Source: Paraspadella gotoi
Lineage: Eukaryota > Chaetognatha
Direction of reading: 5' to 3'
DNA length: 64,000 nucleotides
NCBI GenBank assembly: GCA_051294375.1
Contig: CM119265.1
Location: 20,399,112-20,463,111 of the forward strand
Program-made: the position numbers and the translations under genes
Notes under the pieces: model-generated
Database searches by the model: none
What the model was told of the DNA's origin: nothing
Seen by the model: the letters and a program-made list of their open reading frames with translations, nothing else
Part shown: piece by piece, positions 24,175 to 34,379 of the stretch
How positions within the stretch are numbered: the stretch's first letter is position 1
Layout of the letters: every line of letters starts with the position of its first letter

Positions 24175-24418
24175 GAAAAAAAAGTTAATCAACGCAATTG
24201 TATCGGCGCACTTGAGGTGAGTTCGGGTCAGGGTAAGTGAGGAATTATTGTGAAAAACAAGCAGCAACCGTGTTGACTCCCCTTGTTACTTTTTATTTTT
24301 CAGCATCGTCGCTATTATCAACGAAACTGCCAAAAACACGTGGGACGGATGGTATTTGGCTTTCTCGGCTGAAAACCATCGAAATTTCAGACAAAACCAA
24401 ACAAAACAGGAAAGATAA
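24175..24418 (+). CDS. candidate exon pair with a very short intron
   Basis: Exon 24175-24216 ends in TTGAG followed by GTGAGT. A second donor, GTAAGT, starts at 24233. The acceptor TTTTTATTTTTCAG ends at 24303, giving an intron of 87 nt (or 71 nt with the second donor). Reading across the 87-nt version gives a continuous frame: the first exon reads KLINAIVSAHL, then a split Ser codon, then IVAIINETAKNTWDGWYLAF and on to TAA at 24416-24418. Splice phase agrees (2/2). The start codon and upstream exons are missing. The pair could instead be 5' UTR of the gene starting at 25854. Confidence 0.3.
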
Positions 24419-25432
24419 AGGCACCTTTTCTCTCGCAGCTCAATTCTACACAAACCTTTTTTTTCTTCTTCTGATCAATTTGTTTTCGGGAAATTTTTTC
24501 GTGAATTAGTATAAATCTATCGAGTCTGAATCAAGGAAATTTAAGTCAAATCAATTTTTTTTGAAAAAGAGGATCGTTTTAAGTTGTTCATCTCGAGACT
24601 TATCCTTTGCTCAAAACTTCTCTCCCCTTTTTTAATCGACGAGGGCGACTCGAGTCGGTTCTCGAAAAAAACAAAAAACTAACGATTTCACCGGAGAAAC
24701 AAAAGATCATCGTGTTTGTTTTCATCAAATCGATGCACAAAATATAGAAAAAAAAAACTAACAGCCAAAAAAAAAAAAAAAAATCTGCACGAAACTTCAT
24801 TCTATAGAAAAATCGAAAGTTCTGCTTTTAAATAAATAATAAAAAAAAAACTCGAACAAAACAGCAATAGGTTTTGAAGGCCGTTTTGTTTTTGTTTTCA
24901 CATTTTTGCTTTTTTCACGTCATTATCATCTCCATTGTCTTCAGTTGTCATAAAAACGTTACTTCCGGCTCTACAATATAGATTATCGTTGCAGACAAGG
25001 ATCGCCAAAAAAAAAGTAGTGTTACGTAAAATCGAATCAAACGATACTAGCTAGACTTATCAACGATTACAACGACTTAAACTACAACAACGACGACAAC
25101 GCGTTTGCTAATTCGCCTCAAACCTCATTTTCATCAATTCCTCAATTTTTTTCATTTGTTAAACTTTGCAAAAAAAACAAAAACAAAACAAAATAAAAAA
25201 CAAACTTAATTTCTTTTTTTCGTCCTAGAAAATTCGAGTTGAATTTCCGTGACTCGGATTTTCATTTGTTATTCCAGTGCTTAAGACATTTCGATATTCC
25301 AATATCATTGGATATATATATATTCAATATAAAAACCTCTCTTTTCTTTCCTCCATTTCTAAACTCTATCCTCTTTAATTTGAGGATAGATATTGTTGTG
25401 TCGCATCCCCGACATTAAAGTTGTTCCAGAAC

Positions 25433-25470
25433 CTCCTCCTCTTCCTCCTCCTCCTCCTCCTCCTCCTCCT
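25433..25470. repeat. CCT trinucleotide array
   Basis: About 12 CCT units with one CTT interruption. Confidence 0.8.
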
Positions 25471-25853
25471 CTTTCCCAAAACCCCGCAAATATTAAACTA
25501 GTCAACTTTAATTGATCTCCTATTCCTCTTCATTGTGATACACTTTTAACTTCGTCGATTTGGGTTAATTATTTTTCGCGCGTATTACTACATAAAGAAT
25601 ATATTAAAAAAATATTAAACTGTATCGACTTCAAACGATCCCCCATTCTCCCAAAAAAAATTAAATAAATAAAAACAATATATTACTTTCCCTCTCGTCT
25701 GTAAACAATAAACCATAAACGTACTAAAAATACATACGGGGACGCCGAATTAGACAGAAAAAGGTCGATAGTACCAAAAAAAAAAATTAAAAAGAGAGAG
25801 ATAAAGCAAAAAAGACATTCATAAATAATACAAACAAACTTCGAAAGAGCAAC

Positions 25854-27647
25854 ATGGCGACGACGATCGGCGCTAACAACGTGGGCGTGACGCCCGTGAC
25901 GCCGAATCCATCGACGGGACAAGTGGCGCCGCCGGTTGGCACGGATTCCATCCCCTTGAGTCAAAGCATGGACTCGATCAATACGACGCCGGAGGAAGAG
26001 GTGAGTTTATTTGGGGGTGGGGGTGACGGGGGTAAGGTAAGGTAACCAGAAGGTGACATTCTTATTAATCCCAATACAAATTATACTTATTGATTCCGCA
26101 AGAAAATCGCCAAGAGAATTAATTTTCATGGGCAAATTCAACCATAGCGGTTATATTGTGTAATAAGGCGTAGTGAAAGGCGTAGTGAGAGGCCTTAAAC
26201 CACCAAAGCCTGTCCAATAGAGTGGAGCACTCAAGAACAAAATAAAAATTTTTGAATGATCGAACAATGATATTAGATGTGAGATAGTATGATTAACTAG
26301 TACAAAAAATATTTTGTTCATATTATCTCGGGAACAGAATAGTAAAATATAATATATTTGTAGTAATTATCCTTATAAAATAGTAAATTTTAAAAATAAT
26401 TTATAAAAACTTTTATTAAAGATTCAGATTCTTCATAAAAAGTTGAATCAAAAATATAAAACATGTTATCAAAAATTCTGTCATCTTCAATGTTTAAAAT
26501 AAGAAAAAAGGTGAAAATTCCTGATTTTTTTTATTCTCTGTAGTAGAAACTTATATATGCTAAAACGTTTTAGTCATTTTTTGTGATCTAAACATTAAAA
26601 TATCATATAACATATTTTTATAAAAGTTTCTTAGTTTTTTACAGCGAATCCAAATCAGTTCTTAAAAATAAAAAAGATTATTTTGAAATTTGACGATTTT
26701 ATAAGGATATTAACATAAATAATTGAATTTGCTATACGTTTATGCTAAAAAAATTTTTAAAAAAGATTTAAAATTCATTAATTATATGTCCATAGGCAGC
26801 AAAAAAAATAATGTTCAATCACTCAATCTTTTCATCACTCCACCCTACTGTCACAAAGTCAGGGGCAAGATAGCTTATTTATATTAAATGAATGGATAAT
26901 TTTTATTGGTTGTACCAATTTCATACGAAAATTCGAAAAGTCAGTTATGAACAACATACCATCAGTGAACATTAATTTTTAAAAAAAAGTAATTTTATGT
27001 TTTTTTTAATTTTTGCAGTAGGCTATATTTATATATAGTAAAATAAAAAATAAAAAATAAAAATTTCAAAATAGGCTTTTCTTAATTTTGATTGCAGATT
27101 TGAATTTCTCGTCAAAAAGTTGATAAAAGAAAATATAAATCATTTTTAAAAATTCTTTCATTAAGTAGGTTAAAAAATTAAAAAACTAATTATTTAATAT
27201 ATAAAAAAGTTAATTTTCAGCTTAAAATAATAGCTTTTTCTAATTTTTGACCCACTTAATGAAGGAATTTTTCAAAAAGAGTTATATTTCTTTTTATCAA
27301 CTTTTTATGACGAATCCAAATCTGCAAAAAAATCTTAAAAAAAACTGTTTTGAAATTTTAACATTTATTGGTTTAGTACTAGTATAAATATGGCCTACTG
27401 CGTAAATTGAAAAATTTATTATAAATTTTTTTATTACATAAATGTTCATTTAGTATAGATATTATTCCGTTCTCCTTATTAAAATTTTAATCAAAGTTAA
27501 ATTTAGGAATTTTACTACGCCTTATTGTGTAACTCTCCTTTAATATAAGCATTACGCATTTCTTGATATTCCGTTCTTAGTAAATGAGAAAAGAGAGATC
27601 ATATAAACGATGCTTCGCCCTTGAGATTTTTTGATCTTTTTTGATCT

Positions 27648-27681
<34 letters not shown>

Positions 27682-27893
27682 TGTCGTCGTCGTCGTCGTA
27701 TTAACGTCTCGTTATGAAACTTCCCGTTTTTTTTTTATGAGAATCGTGATTCGACTCTTGACCCTAATTCGCCCTCCGTCCGTTAGAGGCGCCCGAAGAT
27801 GCGAAAAACGAGGACAACAACAAAAGTCATGCAGAAAACGGGAAAACTGACGATATTATAATGACCTCTAGCGACGAAGACATGAGGATTTGA
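25854..27893 (+). CDS. candidate two-exon gene, 83 aa, unknown function
   Basis: Exon 1 (25854-26000) starts at ATG in a strong context (GCAACATGGCG) and encodes 49 residues, beginning MATTIGANNVGVTP and ending QSMDSINTTPEEE, directly before GTGAGT (phase 0). Exon 2 (27789-27893) follows a branch-point match CCCTAATTC (27762-27770) and the acceptor GTTAGAG; using the second AG keeps phase 0. It encodes 34 residues, APEDAKNEDNNKSHAEN through TSSDEDMRI, then TGA. The product would be small, disordered, Thr/Pro-rich at the start and acidic at the end. The 1788-nt intron contains the hAT-like element at 26164-27524. The first AG of the TAGAG pair would shift the frame, and intermediate exons could have been missed. 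No family was recognised. Confidence 0.45.
26852..26925. repeat. dispersed repeat family, copy 2 (inside the hAT-like element)
   Basis: Contains AAAGTCAGGGGCAAGATAG, AATGAATGGATAATTTTT and ATTGGTTGTACCAAT. A related CCACCAAAGCCTGTCCAA lies at 26199-26217. Confidence 0.6.
27015..27401. repeat. long imperfect foldback inside the hAT-like element
   Basis: The left arm starts GCAGTAGGC (27015-27023) and the right arm ends GCCTACTGC (27393-27401). Between them the arms share CAGATTTGRATTYGTC, AAAAAGTTGATAAAA and TTCATTAAGTRGGT with their reverse complements, giving arms of about 170 bp. A weaker second pair of the same arm sequence lies at about 26415-26470 and 26625-26700. Confidence 0.65.
27648..27703. 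repeat. GTC trinucleotide array
   Basis: About 18 GTC units with isolated changes; Val run on plus, Asp run on minus. It lies in the intron of the candidate gene, upstream of the branch point. Confidence 0.85.
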
Positions 27894-28006
27894 ACATGAA
27901 CAAGAGAACATCGTTCGTGATAATCGTTTCCACCTTTCATCGCATCGAACTCATCGTAAAAACAGAAAATGTTCTGGGAATTCGTGGGAACGCCTTTCCT
28001 CTAAAT

Positions 28007-28060
28007 CGCCACGACGATGACGACGACGATGATGATGACGATGACGACGACGACGATATA
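28007..28060. repeat. GAC/GAT trinucleotide array
   Basis: About 17 GAY units. Confidence 0.85.
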
Positions 28061-28183
28061 AGTCGATGATCATTTGTTGGTCGAATTTCTTCCTTTTTTT
28101 TTCGTCAGCATCTCGGATTCACGGGGGATGAAGAAAAGAGGAGGAGAGAAAAAGTCAGGATTCGAATCGCGTCCCATTAACTT

Positions 28184-28276
28184 CCTCCTCCTCCTCCTCC
28201 TCCTCTTCCTCTTCATACTCCACTTAATCCTTCCTTCCTCCTCCTTCTCCTCCTCCTCCTCCTCCTCCTCCTCCTT
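28184..28276. repeat. CTC/CCT trinucleotide arrays
   Basis: Two CCT arrays separated by about 30 bp. A GA array follows at 28351-28394. Confidence 0.8.
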
Positions 28277-28347
28277 CTCCCTTTCCTTCTTCATCGGCTC
28301 ACCTTCGGTTTCGACTCACCTTGACCTAAAATCACGCGCTCACTCAC

Positions 28348-28350
<3 letters not shown>

Positions 28351-28394
<44 letters not shown>
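28351..28394. repeat. GA microsatellite
   Basis: 22 uninterrupted GA units, flanked on the right by TCACGTG. From here to about 29030 the sequence is AT-rich with no visible feature. Confidence 0.9.
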
Positions 28395-28396
<2 letters not shown>

Positions 28397-29029
28397 CGTG
28401 CCCTACTTTTTCCGGTAAAAATGTTTTTCCCGATAAGTAAGACGAAATAGTGTCAAACAGTCGTAAGATCGGTGCTTTGTATTTTCTGATCATTGCTTGA
28501 AATATAAATTCATATTAATTTAATCAGGTGATTCCAAATTAACTATGTCGATCAATGAAGCCAAAATTTATTAAGCAGTTTAATCTATAAAAATTCACAA
28601 AAATAAAGCGAGTAAATAATTAAAATATCGATTTTCCCTTTTTTTTAAATCAATTAATTATTTAATCAATCAATGAATTATTATATCCATAGAAATCGTA
28701 TGAATCGAAATGAAAAATTCTTCAGGTTTTTTTTTTGTTCCTATTTTATCGGAAAAACGTCAAAGCGGTTTTTCGGTGATGATGGTTCGTTCCTGATGGT
28801 CTTGAATAGATGTGATGCCATTTTGTGGAATAAATGATAATTTAAATCATAAAGTCATCATGTTCAAATTACTAATATTATGTGAGTATAAGGCAAATAG
28901 TTTTACAATTGCTTTAATCGATTGCAATGGAGCAAAGGAATAAATATTAGATAATAGGAAGAAACCTAATCGTAATCATCGTCCGCTAGAAAGAAAATGT
29001 ACCTACAAAATTCTTGGTCGCGCTCATAA

Positions 29030-29041
29030 TTTATCTCTCTT

Positions 29042-29076
<35 letters not shown>

Positions 29077-29125
29077 CTCTCTCTCTCCTCTCTCGCTCTC
29101 CTCTCTCCTCTCATCTTCAGCCCTC
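29030..29125. repeat. CT microsatellite
   Basis: Interrupted CT array. GAC arrays (29329-29357) and GTC arrays (29617-29660) follow within 600 bp. Confidence 0.85.
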
Positions 29126-29624
29126 TCCATCAATCGTCTCTCCGTCTCTCTCTTTCTTCCTCATAACCTCTCGTAACGCTCTGATTTTCAACAGTTCGCT
29201 CTCTTTTTTTTTCTTCTCGCGTGTCATTTCGCTTTTTTTTTTTTCGTCTTCGTCTTCGCTGCTCATTTAGAGAGAAGACATCATTTCAATTATCTTAATT
29301 GCTGCCGACGCGCACGTGATCACAACGTTGACGACGACGACGACGACGACGACGACTAAAGTGACGAATCCGTTTTCTTCTTAAATTTTTTGTCGATTTT
29401 GTTGAGATGGCGACTGACGAATTTTCGATTCTTTGGAAAATATTGATTTATTTACTCATTAGTTCGGTAAAGCAATTATATAATCATTGTACTCTTCATT
29501 TTCATTATTTTAATTATACCATCTGTTTACTCATTATTTTTTATGCATAAACTTTCCACTCTTACTTTTTTTTTCAAAGCTTTATAGTCAATTAGGAAAC
29601 ATTTTATCTCATCCGTCGTGGTCG

Positions 29625-29656
<32 letters not shown>

Positions 29657-29840
29657 GTCATCTTTACCCATAGAAATTCTGTGAAAAAACAGCGTTTTTT
29701 TTCCTTCCCCTAGCTATTCCTCTCTTTTGATTCTTAGCTGTTCGACTAAATGCCTCATGCAATGCAAAAGAAGCGTCTAGACTCTTTATTATTCATATGC
29801 ATAGCGTTTTGAGGAAATCGCCAGTCCCATTACCGCAGAT

Positions 29841-29960
29841 TTCTCTCTCTCTCTCTCTCTCTNNNNNNNNNNNNNNNNNNNNNNNNNGAGAGAGAGAGAC
29901 GAGAGAAAGGATGAGAGAGATGAGAGAGAGAGAGAGAGAGAGAGATGAGAGAGAGAGGAG
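29841..29960. repeat. CT array, 25-N spacer (29863-29887), then GA array
   Basis: CT units run into a 25-base N spacer and emerge as GA units on the other side, so strand sense flips across the gap. It may be a real inverted microsatellite or a misjoin. Confidence 0.8.
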
Positions 29961-29984
29961 GGATAGAGAGAGAGAAAATCTATC

Positions 29985-30049
29985 TATTCTATCTAATCTT
30001 ATCTATTTATCTATCTTATCTATCTATCCTATCCTATCTACCTACCTAC

Positions 30050-30085
<36 letters not shown>

Positions 30086-30150
30086 TTATCTATCTAATCT
30101 ATCTTCTAATTCTTCCTAATCTATCTATCTATCTATCTATCTATCTCCTA
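29985..30150. repeat. CTAT tetranucleotide microsatellite
   Basis: Two main arrays of CTAT units (about 30035-30092 and 30120-30147) in an imperfect CTA-rich tract. Confidence 0.9.
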
Positions 30151-30254
30151 TCTTATCCCTCTCAGGCTCTAAAAAATCCTCATTCCCAATTTTCCCAAAG
30201 AAGAAAAGATCTTCTTCCTTCGACCGCCCTTCAAAATTATTCCTTTTTCCGCGA

Positions 30255-30570
30255 CCGCGAATGACGTCAGGATCGAGAATGACTCAACAAAAACGAGGTT
30301 CAAAGATGGCGTCAGCAACCCTTTCGGCTGGAGGCGTTCGTCGTCGATGACGTCGTCCCACTACCTCAATCGACGGGAGCGGACCCGTCGGCCCTAATTC
30401 GCCTCCCGTCGGCCCGATTGAAGTAAATCGCGTTTGTAACCGTCGCCGCGGCATTCCATGGCCCAAATAACTGGGCGGGCAGTCAGCCTCAGGTCACGGC
30501 CAAATAACGTCGACGGCATGTCCCGCCAGTAACGTCGCAAGCGCAAGTAATCCTCTCTCCGTGGACGGTC
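30255..30570. promoter_or_regulatory. CpG-rich promoter-like island with CRE and YY1-like motifs
   Basis: TGACGTCA at 30262-30269, AAAGATGGCGTC at 30302, and several GACGTC and CGTCGTC words occur in a 300-bp CpG-rich segment between AT-rich regions. It lies upstream of the exon-like segment at 30931-31034, so a plus-strand gene starting here is conceivable. Confidence 0.4.
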
Positions 30571-30930
30571 CGAAAAAAAAGACGTCTCTTCCGACCTTGG
30601 AATTTATTTTAATTTTTAAAACCTTTTTTTTCTCCCGTTAGACTTTTTTCACTGGAATTTAACGGTGAAAGTGGATTTTTTTCGAATTTATTTTTTTTTT
30701 GACATTTCTTACTTCGTTCTTGACAACGCTTTATCGATTACATTTAAGTCGCTTTCGTTCGACGGTGACCTTTTAAGCATTAAACGAGTCGAAAAAAAGT
30801 ACGACATAGGTTGTGGAAAAAAAAATAAAAATGAAACAATAATTTCCTATAGATGAATTGTAAATGTAAAACGTGTTAATATCGCATGATTACATTTTTT
30901 CTATTTTTACTTTCTTCATTACTTATTTAG

Positions 30931-31034
30931 TCAAACTGAAGCATCCGGAGTTTGATACTACATCCTGGTTGCGAAACCTTAAGAGCCTCACTAGCGAGTT
31001 GTCGCGAATAGAAATTACCGATAGAATGGGAATA
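30931..31034 (+). CDS. candidate internal exon, 34 codons
   Basis: A near-ideal acceptor (TTTCTTCATTACTTATTTAG, ending 30930) precedes an open frame reading KLKHPEFDTTSWLRNLKS, then LTSELSRIEITDRMG, before a GTAATT donor at 31035. Composition is balanced and amphipathic, with no simple repeat. The exon enters in phase 1 and leaves in phase 0. The frame remains open past the donor to 31109, so read-through to a stop is also possible. No family was recognised. The CpG island at 30255-30570 may hold its promoter. Confidence 0.4.
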
Positions 31035-31245
31035 GTAATTTTTTTTTTTATTTTTGCAAGCCCATTGAAAAACAAAATAAAAAACCGGCGATTAATCATA
31101 CGTACATAACGTACAACATTCGAACGTACATTTATTTACAAAAGGTTAATTAGGAATGAAACTCTACAATCGCAGGAGACACCTTGATCTCTTTTCAAGC
31201 TAAAAATCCGGAAATCACTCGAAAACGGCTCGAAGCCGAAAATCC

Positions 31246-31417
31246 TCACAACCCTGACCCCCGATGACACCCCCAGCCCCCGCCCGCCCCCGCCCTCTCA
31301 GACGCAGCGCCGCCCGCCGTCCGTCGGCGCCGCGGCGGATCCAAGTTTCGCCGACGACTCGCGATCGGCGCGCCGTCGACCTGCACGGTCTTGGGGTCAT
31401 CACCGCCGGGCCCGGAA
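31246..31417 (-). CDS. candidate terminal exon, 56 codons, Arg-rich
   Basis: On the minus strand, the acceptor CTCTTTCTTCCTCCATCAG (ending at 31418) precedes SGPGGDDPKTVQVDGAPIAS, then an Arg/Gly-rich C-terminus, and TGA at 31248-31246. The GC-rich segment contrasts with its AT-rich surroundings. The pyrimidine tract that supplies the acceptor is part of the purine minisatellite at 31430-31715 read in reverse, so the splice signal may be a coincidence. No upstream exon was found. Confidence 0.3.
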
Positions 31418-31429
31418 CTGATGGAGGAA

Positions 31430-31715
31430 GAAAGAGAGGGGAATAATGATGGGAAATAAGAGAGAGGGAATTGTATGGGAAAGAGCGGGGGGGGACAAAT
31501 GCATGGGGGGAAAAGAGAGGGAACTGGAAAATGATGGGATAATAGAGGGAAAATATGATAGATGGGAAAAGAGAGGGAGAGAAAAATGATGGGAAAGAGA
31601 GGGAATAAATGATGGGGAAAAAGAGAGGGGAAATGATGGGGGAAAGAGAGAGGGAAAAATGATGGGGGGGAAAGGAGAAAGGGAAATGATGGAGAAAGAG
31701 AGAAAAAATGATTGG
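31430..31715. repeat. purine minisatellite, ~25-bp unit, about 10 copies
   Basis: Degenerate copies of AATGATGGGGAAAGAGAGGGA follow each other head to tail, with variation in the length of the G and A runs. Confidence 0.8.
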
Positions 31716-31789
31716 GTAAAAAGACGATCGGAAATAATGGTCACGGATGGAGGATATGACAATTCGTGGTTGGTTTTCCTATTGATGAT

Positions 31790-32060
31790 TTTGTGGGCGG
31801 TATTCACATCGCCTCACGTCCGTCATCCTTTCACCAACATCCATTGGCTCAGAGGGCGAACCACACCTATCCCAAGCGTAGTTGTTCCATTCCACAGTCT
31901 TCCTAACGGACTTTCCCTCTCCGTTGCATTAGCGAGACCGTCCTAGGGTAAAGGTACCGCGCCAGTGACTGGAGGCGTCCTGAGTCGGAAAGCCCCCAAA
32001 GCCAACAGTGAGATGCCCCATCCCCCAATGGGGCATCATAAGGCCAATCCCGGCCTGTGC
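31790..32060 (+). mobile_element. SINE-like segment with Pol III-type boxes and a terminal hairpin
   Basis: TGGCTCAGAGG (about 31845) fits the tRNA A-box consensus TRGYNNARNGG, and GTTCCATTCC about 40 nt downstream fits the B box with one mismatch. The 3' part is unusually GC-rich for its surroundings and includes a perfect 9-bp hairpin (GATGCCCCA at 32012-32020, TGGGGCATC at 32029-32037), followed by GGCCAATCCCGGCC and a T-rich end. A plus-strand frame is open through the first half (ending GLSLSVALARPS), so a degraded protein-coding repeat such as a LINE 3' end is an alternative. Confidence 0.3.
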
Positions 32061-32604
32061 CCATAATTTTTCTTGGTTTTTTTATTATTTATTTTTTTTA
32101 AGTCTTTCCCTTTATTTCCCTTTAGTTCCCTTTAATTTGTTTTTAGTATCGAAAAACAAATTATATAATATTTTTTACAACGAAAAAGAGTTCTTTCTTT
32201 TATATTTTTATTGCACATTTTAAAGAATAATCTTTTTTTCATTGAAATATTTAACGGGGCTAAACGACATAAACTTACTAAACTAGTTCTTCACCTTTTA
32301 ATCTCGCGGATTGGGTTATTGGTCTAGGTTCTTCCGCCCCACAGAAAAGGGCGGTCTCCGCTGAGGCCAAAATCAAACCTTAATGAAGCTTTAGGCTTTT
32401 ATTTTTATGAATTTATTTATTTCAATTTTTAATCTATTATTTATTTACTATAATTATATTTAGTTTATATCTTCTGCCAGCGACAATTATCCCTCGCGAA
32501 ACTTACTTATAACCAGAAGGCAATTACGGTCAAACTTTTGTTTTTCCATTATTTGTTCTTTCTTTTCCTTCCGACCGGACGGAGGAGCGGCCCGGTTTGG
32601 GAAA

Positions 32605-32742
32605 ATGACTGTGCGTCGACTTTATGGGTCTTTCTGCGGAGTTGGAATCGAGGCAATGAGGCATTTTGACTTTGGTCGCCCGATATTTCGTTGCACAACG
32701 GGAAGGGCGACCAATAACTACATTTTCATGAAGCGAAAATAA
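32605..32742 (+). CDS. candidate short ORF, 45 aa, overlapping a stem-loop
   Basis: ATG in context GAAAATGA opens 45 codons beginning MTVRRLYGSFCGVGIEAM and ending NNYIFMKRK before TAA. The stop overlaps an AATAAA-like word (AAAATAAAC). Within the frame, TTGGTCGCCC (32672-32681) and GGGCGACCAA (32705-32714) form a perfect 10-bp stem with a 23-nt loop. Composition is natural (basic, two Cys). The stem-loop could equally mean this is a structured RNA or part of a repeat. Confidence 0.3.
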   Translation: MTVRRLYGSFCGVGIEAMRHFDFGRPIFRCTTGRATNNYIFMKRK

Positions 32743-32744
32743 AC

Positions 32745-33850
32745 GAGCCTGGGGGAGGAAATTTTGGCCACGGGAAAGTGGGAAAATGAAACACAGAAGA
32801 AAAAGACAAGAAAGTTGAAAATTTGTTACAAATTTACGGACCTACAAGATTTTTTTAACTCGAAGTGTTAAAGAATGCGAGCGAAAAAAATTACTTGGTA
32901 TCGTAAGATTGCAAACATGACATGGGAAAAAGAAAATTAGTCAAATAAATTTATGAAATGTAAGACTTAGTAATCCCGTAAGATATAATAATATAAGTCA
33001 CTCAAGGTAGATTACCGAAGACTGGCAATATATAAACGGCATTTGAGCGATAAGTGCTATTTCTTCGTTAAAAAAAACAATACATAATTTCATCCTCTTA
33101 CGTCGCCATGAAACAAAGATGCTTAATTTCGTCTCCAAAACAAAAAAAAAACAAAAAAGACCATCGACCTCATGCGGAAAAAGTAGACAAGGTTTTGGTT
33201 AAAGTTCCATTAATTCTGTCGTGTTTAAATGCGAGAAGACGCAGCCCGCCCAAATGGGAATAGTTAAGCAAAAAAAAAAGGTTTTAAAAACGTAAAAAAA
33301 ATGAAGTAAAATTTTTTTCCCCCTTTTCTCCCCATGCGCGTTGCTTCTTTTTGTTTTACGACGTTGAAAAATGGCGGGTATTTCAAAATTTTATTTTTTT
33401 TTTTATTTTTTTTAAATTTATTTTTAATTGTTTGTCAGGTTAGATGTAATTTCGTTGTTTGGTCCGGGAATTTAATTCTTACACTCTCGACGGTCGACGA
33501 ATAGAAGATTATTTTTTTATTCGGGTTTTTATTTAAAAATTAAAAGTTTTTTGAAACAGGCTTTTTAATCGTTTTCAAGCGTGTTCCCCTATTTCCTGAT
33601 ATAACCAGGTTCAGAATAAAATTTAAAAAAAAAAAAAAAACGAAAAAAAAAACAAAATAGAATTTAACCGAAACTTAAATTAAACCAGTTTTGTCATTGG
33701 TTTTTCTTTGCAGATGGCGAGACAATCATTACTCCATTGATGGCCCGTGGAAATTAAATTTCACTTTTATATCGAAAAAAAATTAATGAACACTTCCGGG
33801 GGATAAAAATTAGTTTGGTTTGCGGTAGAAATAGAGTATAGAATACTAGA
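32745..33850. other. AT-rich stretch, nothing recognised
   Basis: A-runs, T-runs and mixed AT-rich sequence. The only notable word is AAAATGGCGGG (33368), a weak YY1-like motif. No exon with splice signals was found on either strand. Confidence 0.5.
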
Positions 33851-33869
33851 ATCACTACTTGAAAGGAGG

Positions 33870-34350
33870 AGAAGAGAGAGAGGATAAGAGAGAGAGAGAG
33901 GGACGACGACGAGAGACGAGAGAGGAGAGAGAGAGACCTGAGACAGTGAGGAGGAGAGAGGAACGAGGAGAGAGGAGAGAGAGAGAAGAAGCTGAGAGGA
34001 GAGAGCCACATTAAAAGGAAAATTGAATAAATATACATAATGGGCAGTGAGAGGTCAACGGGTCTCATATTGAGGATTTTTAGAGCAAAAACTTTTCAAT
34101 TAGAGTTTTGGAGAGAGAATATAATGGCGTGGGGGAGGACGATAGAAGGAAAATTTTACGGAAAGAGAGGAGAGAGAGAGAGAGAGAGGAGACGAGGGAG
34201 AGAGAAGGAGAGAGATAGAGAGGAGAGAGATTAGAGAGAGAAAAGAGAATGGAGAGAGAGAGAGCAAGAGAGAAGAGAGAGAGAGAGGATGGGAGAGAGA
34301 GAAGAGGAGAGAGAGAGAGATAGGAGAGTTTGAGAGAGAGACAGGGACAG
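33870..34350. repeat. GA-rich microsatellite region
   Basis: Interrupted GA arrays at 33870-34015 and 34160-34345, ending in six GACA units (34346-34370). ORFs here are repeat products. Confidence 0.85.
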
Positions 34351-34379
34351 ACAGACAGACAGACAGACCAGATAGTACA

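Larger units (their letters stand above)
26156..27532. mobile_element. hAT-like non-autonomous transposon with 8-bp target-site duplication
   Basis: The element spans 26164-27524 (1361 bp). Its ends are the perfect terminal inverted repeat TAAGGCGTAGT / ACTACGCCTTA, which fits the hAT end consensus YARNG. It is flanked by the direct repeat TTGTGTAA (26156-26163 and 27525-27532), an 8-bp duplication fitting the hAT target preference nTnnnnAn. The interior is AT-rich, has no transposase frame and contains foldback arms. The subterminal word AAGGCGTAGTG is repeated at the left end. It lies inside the intron of the 25854-27893 candidate gene. Confidence 0.75.

Noticed and set aside
31930-32060. 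Spliceosomal snRNA or RNase P RNA
   Set aside because: None of the conserved motifs of U1, U2, U4, U5, U6 or RNase P could be matched.
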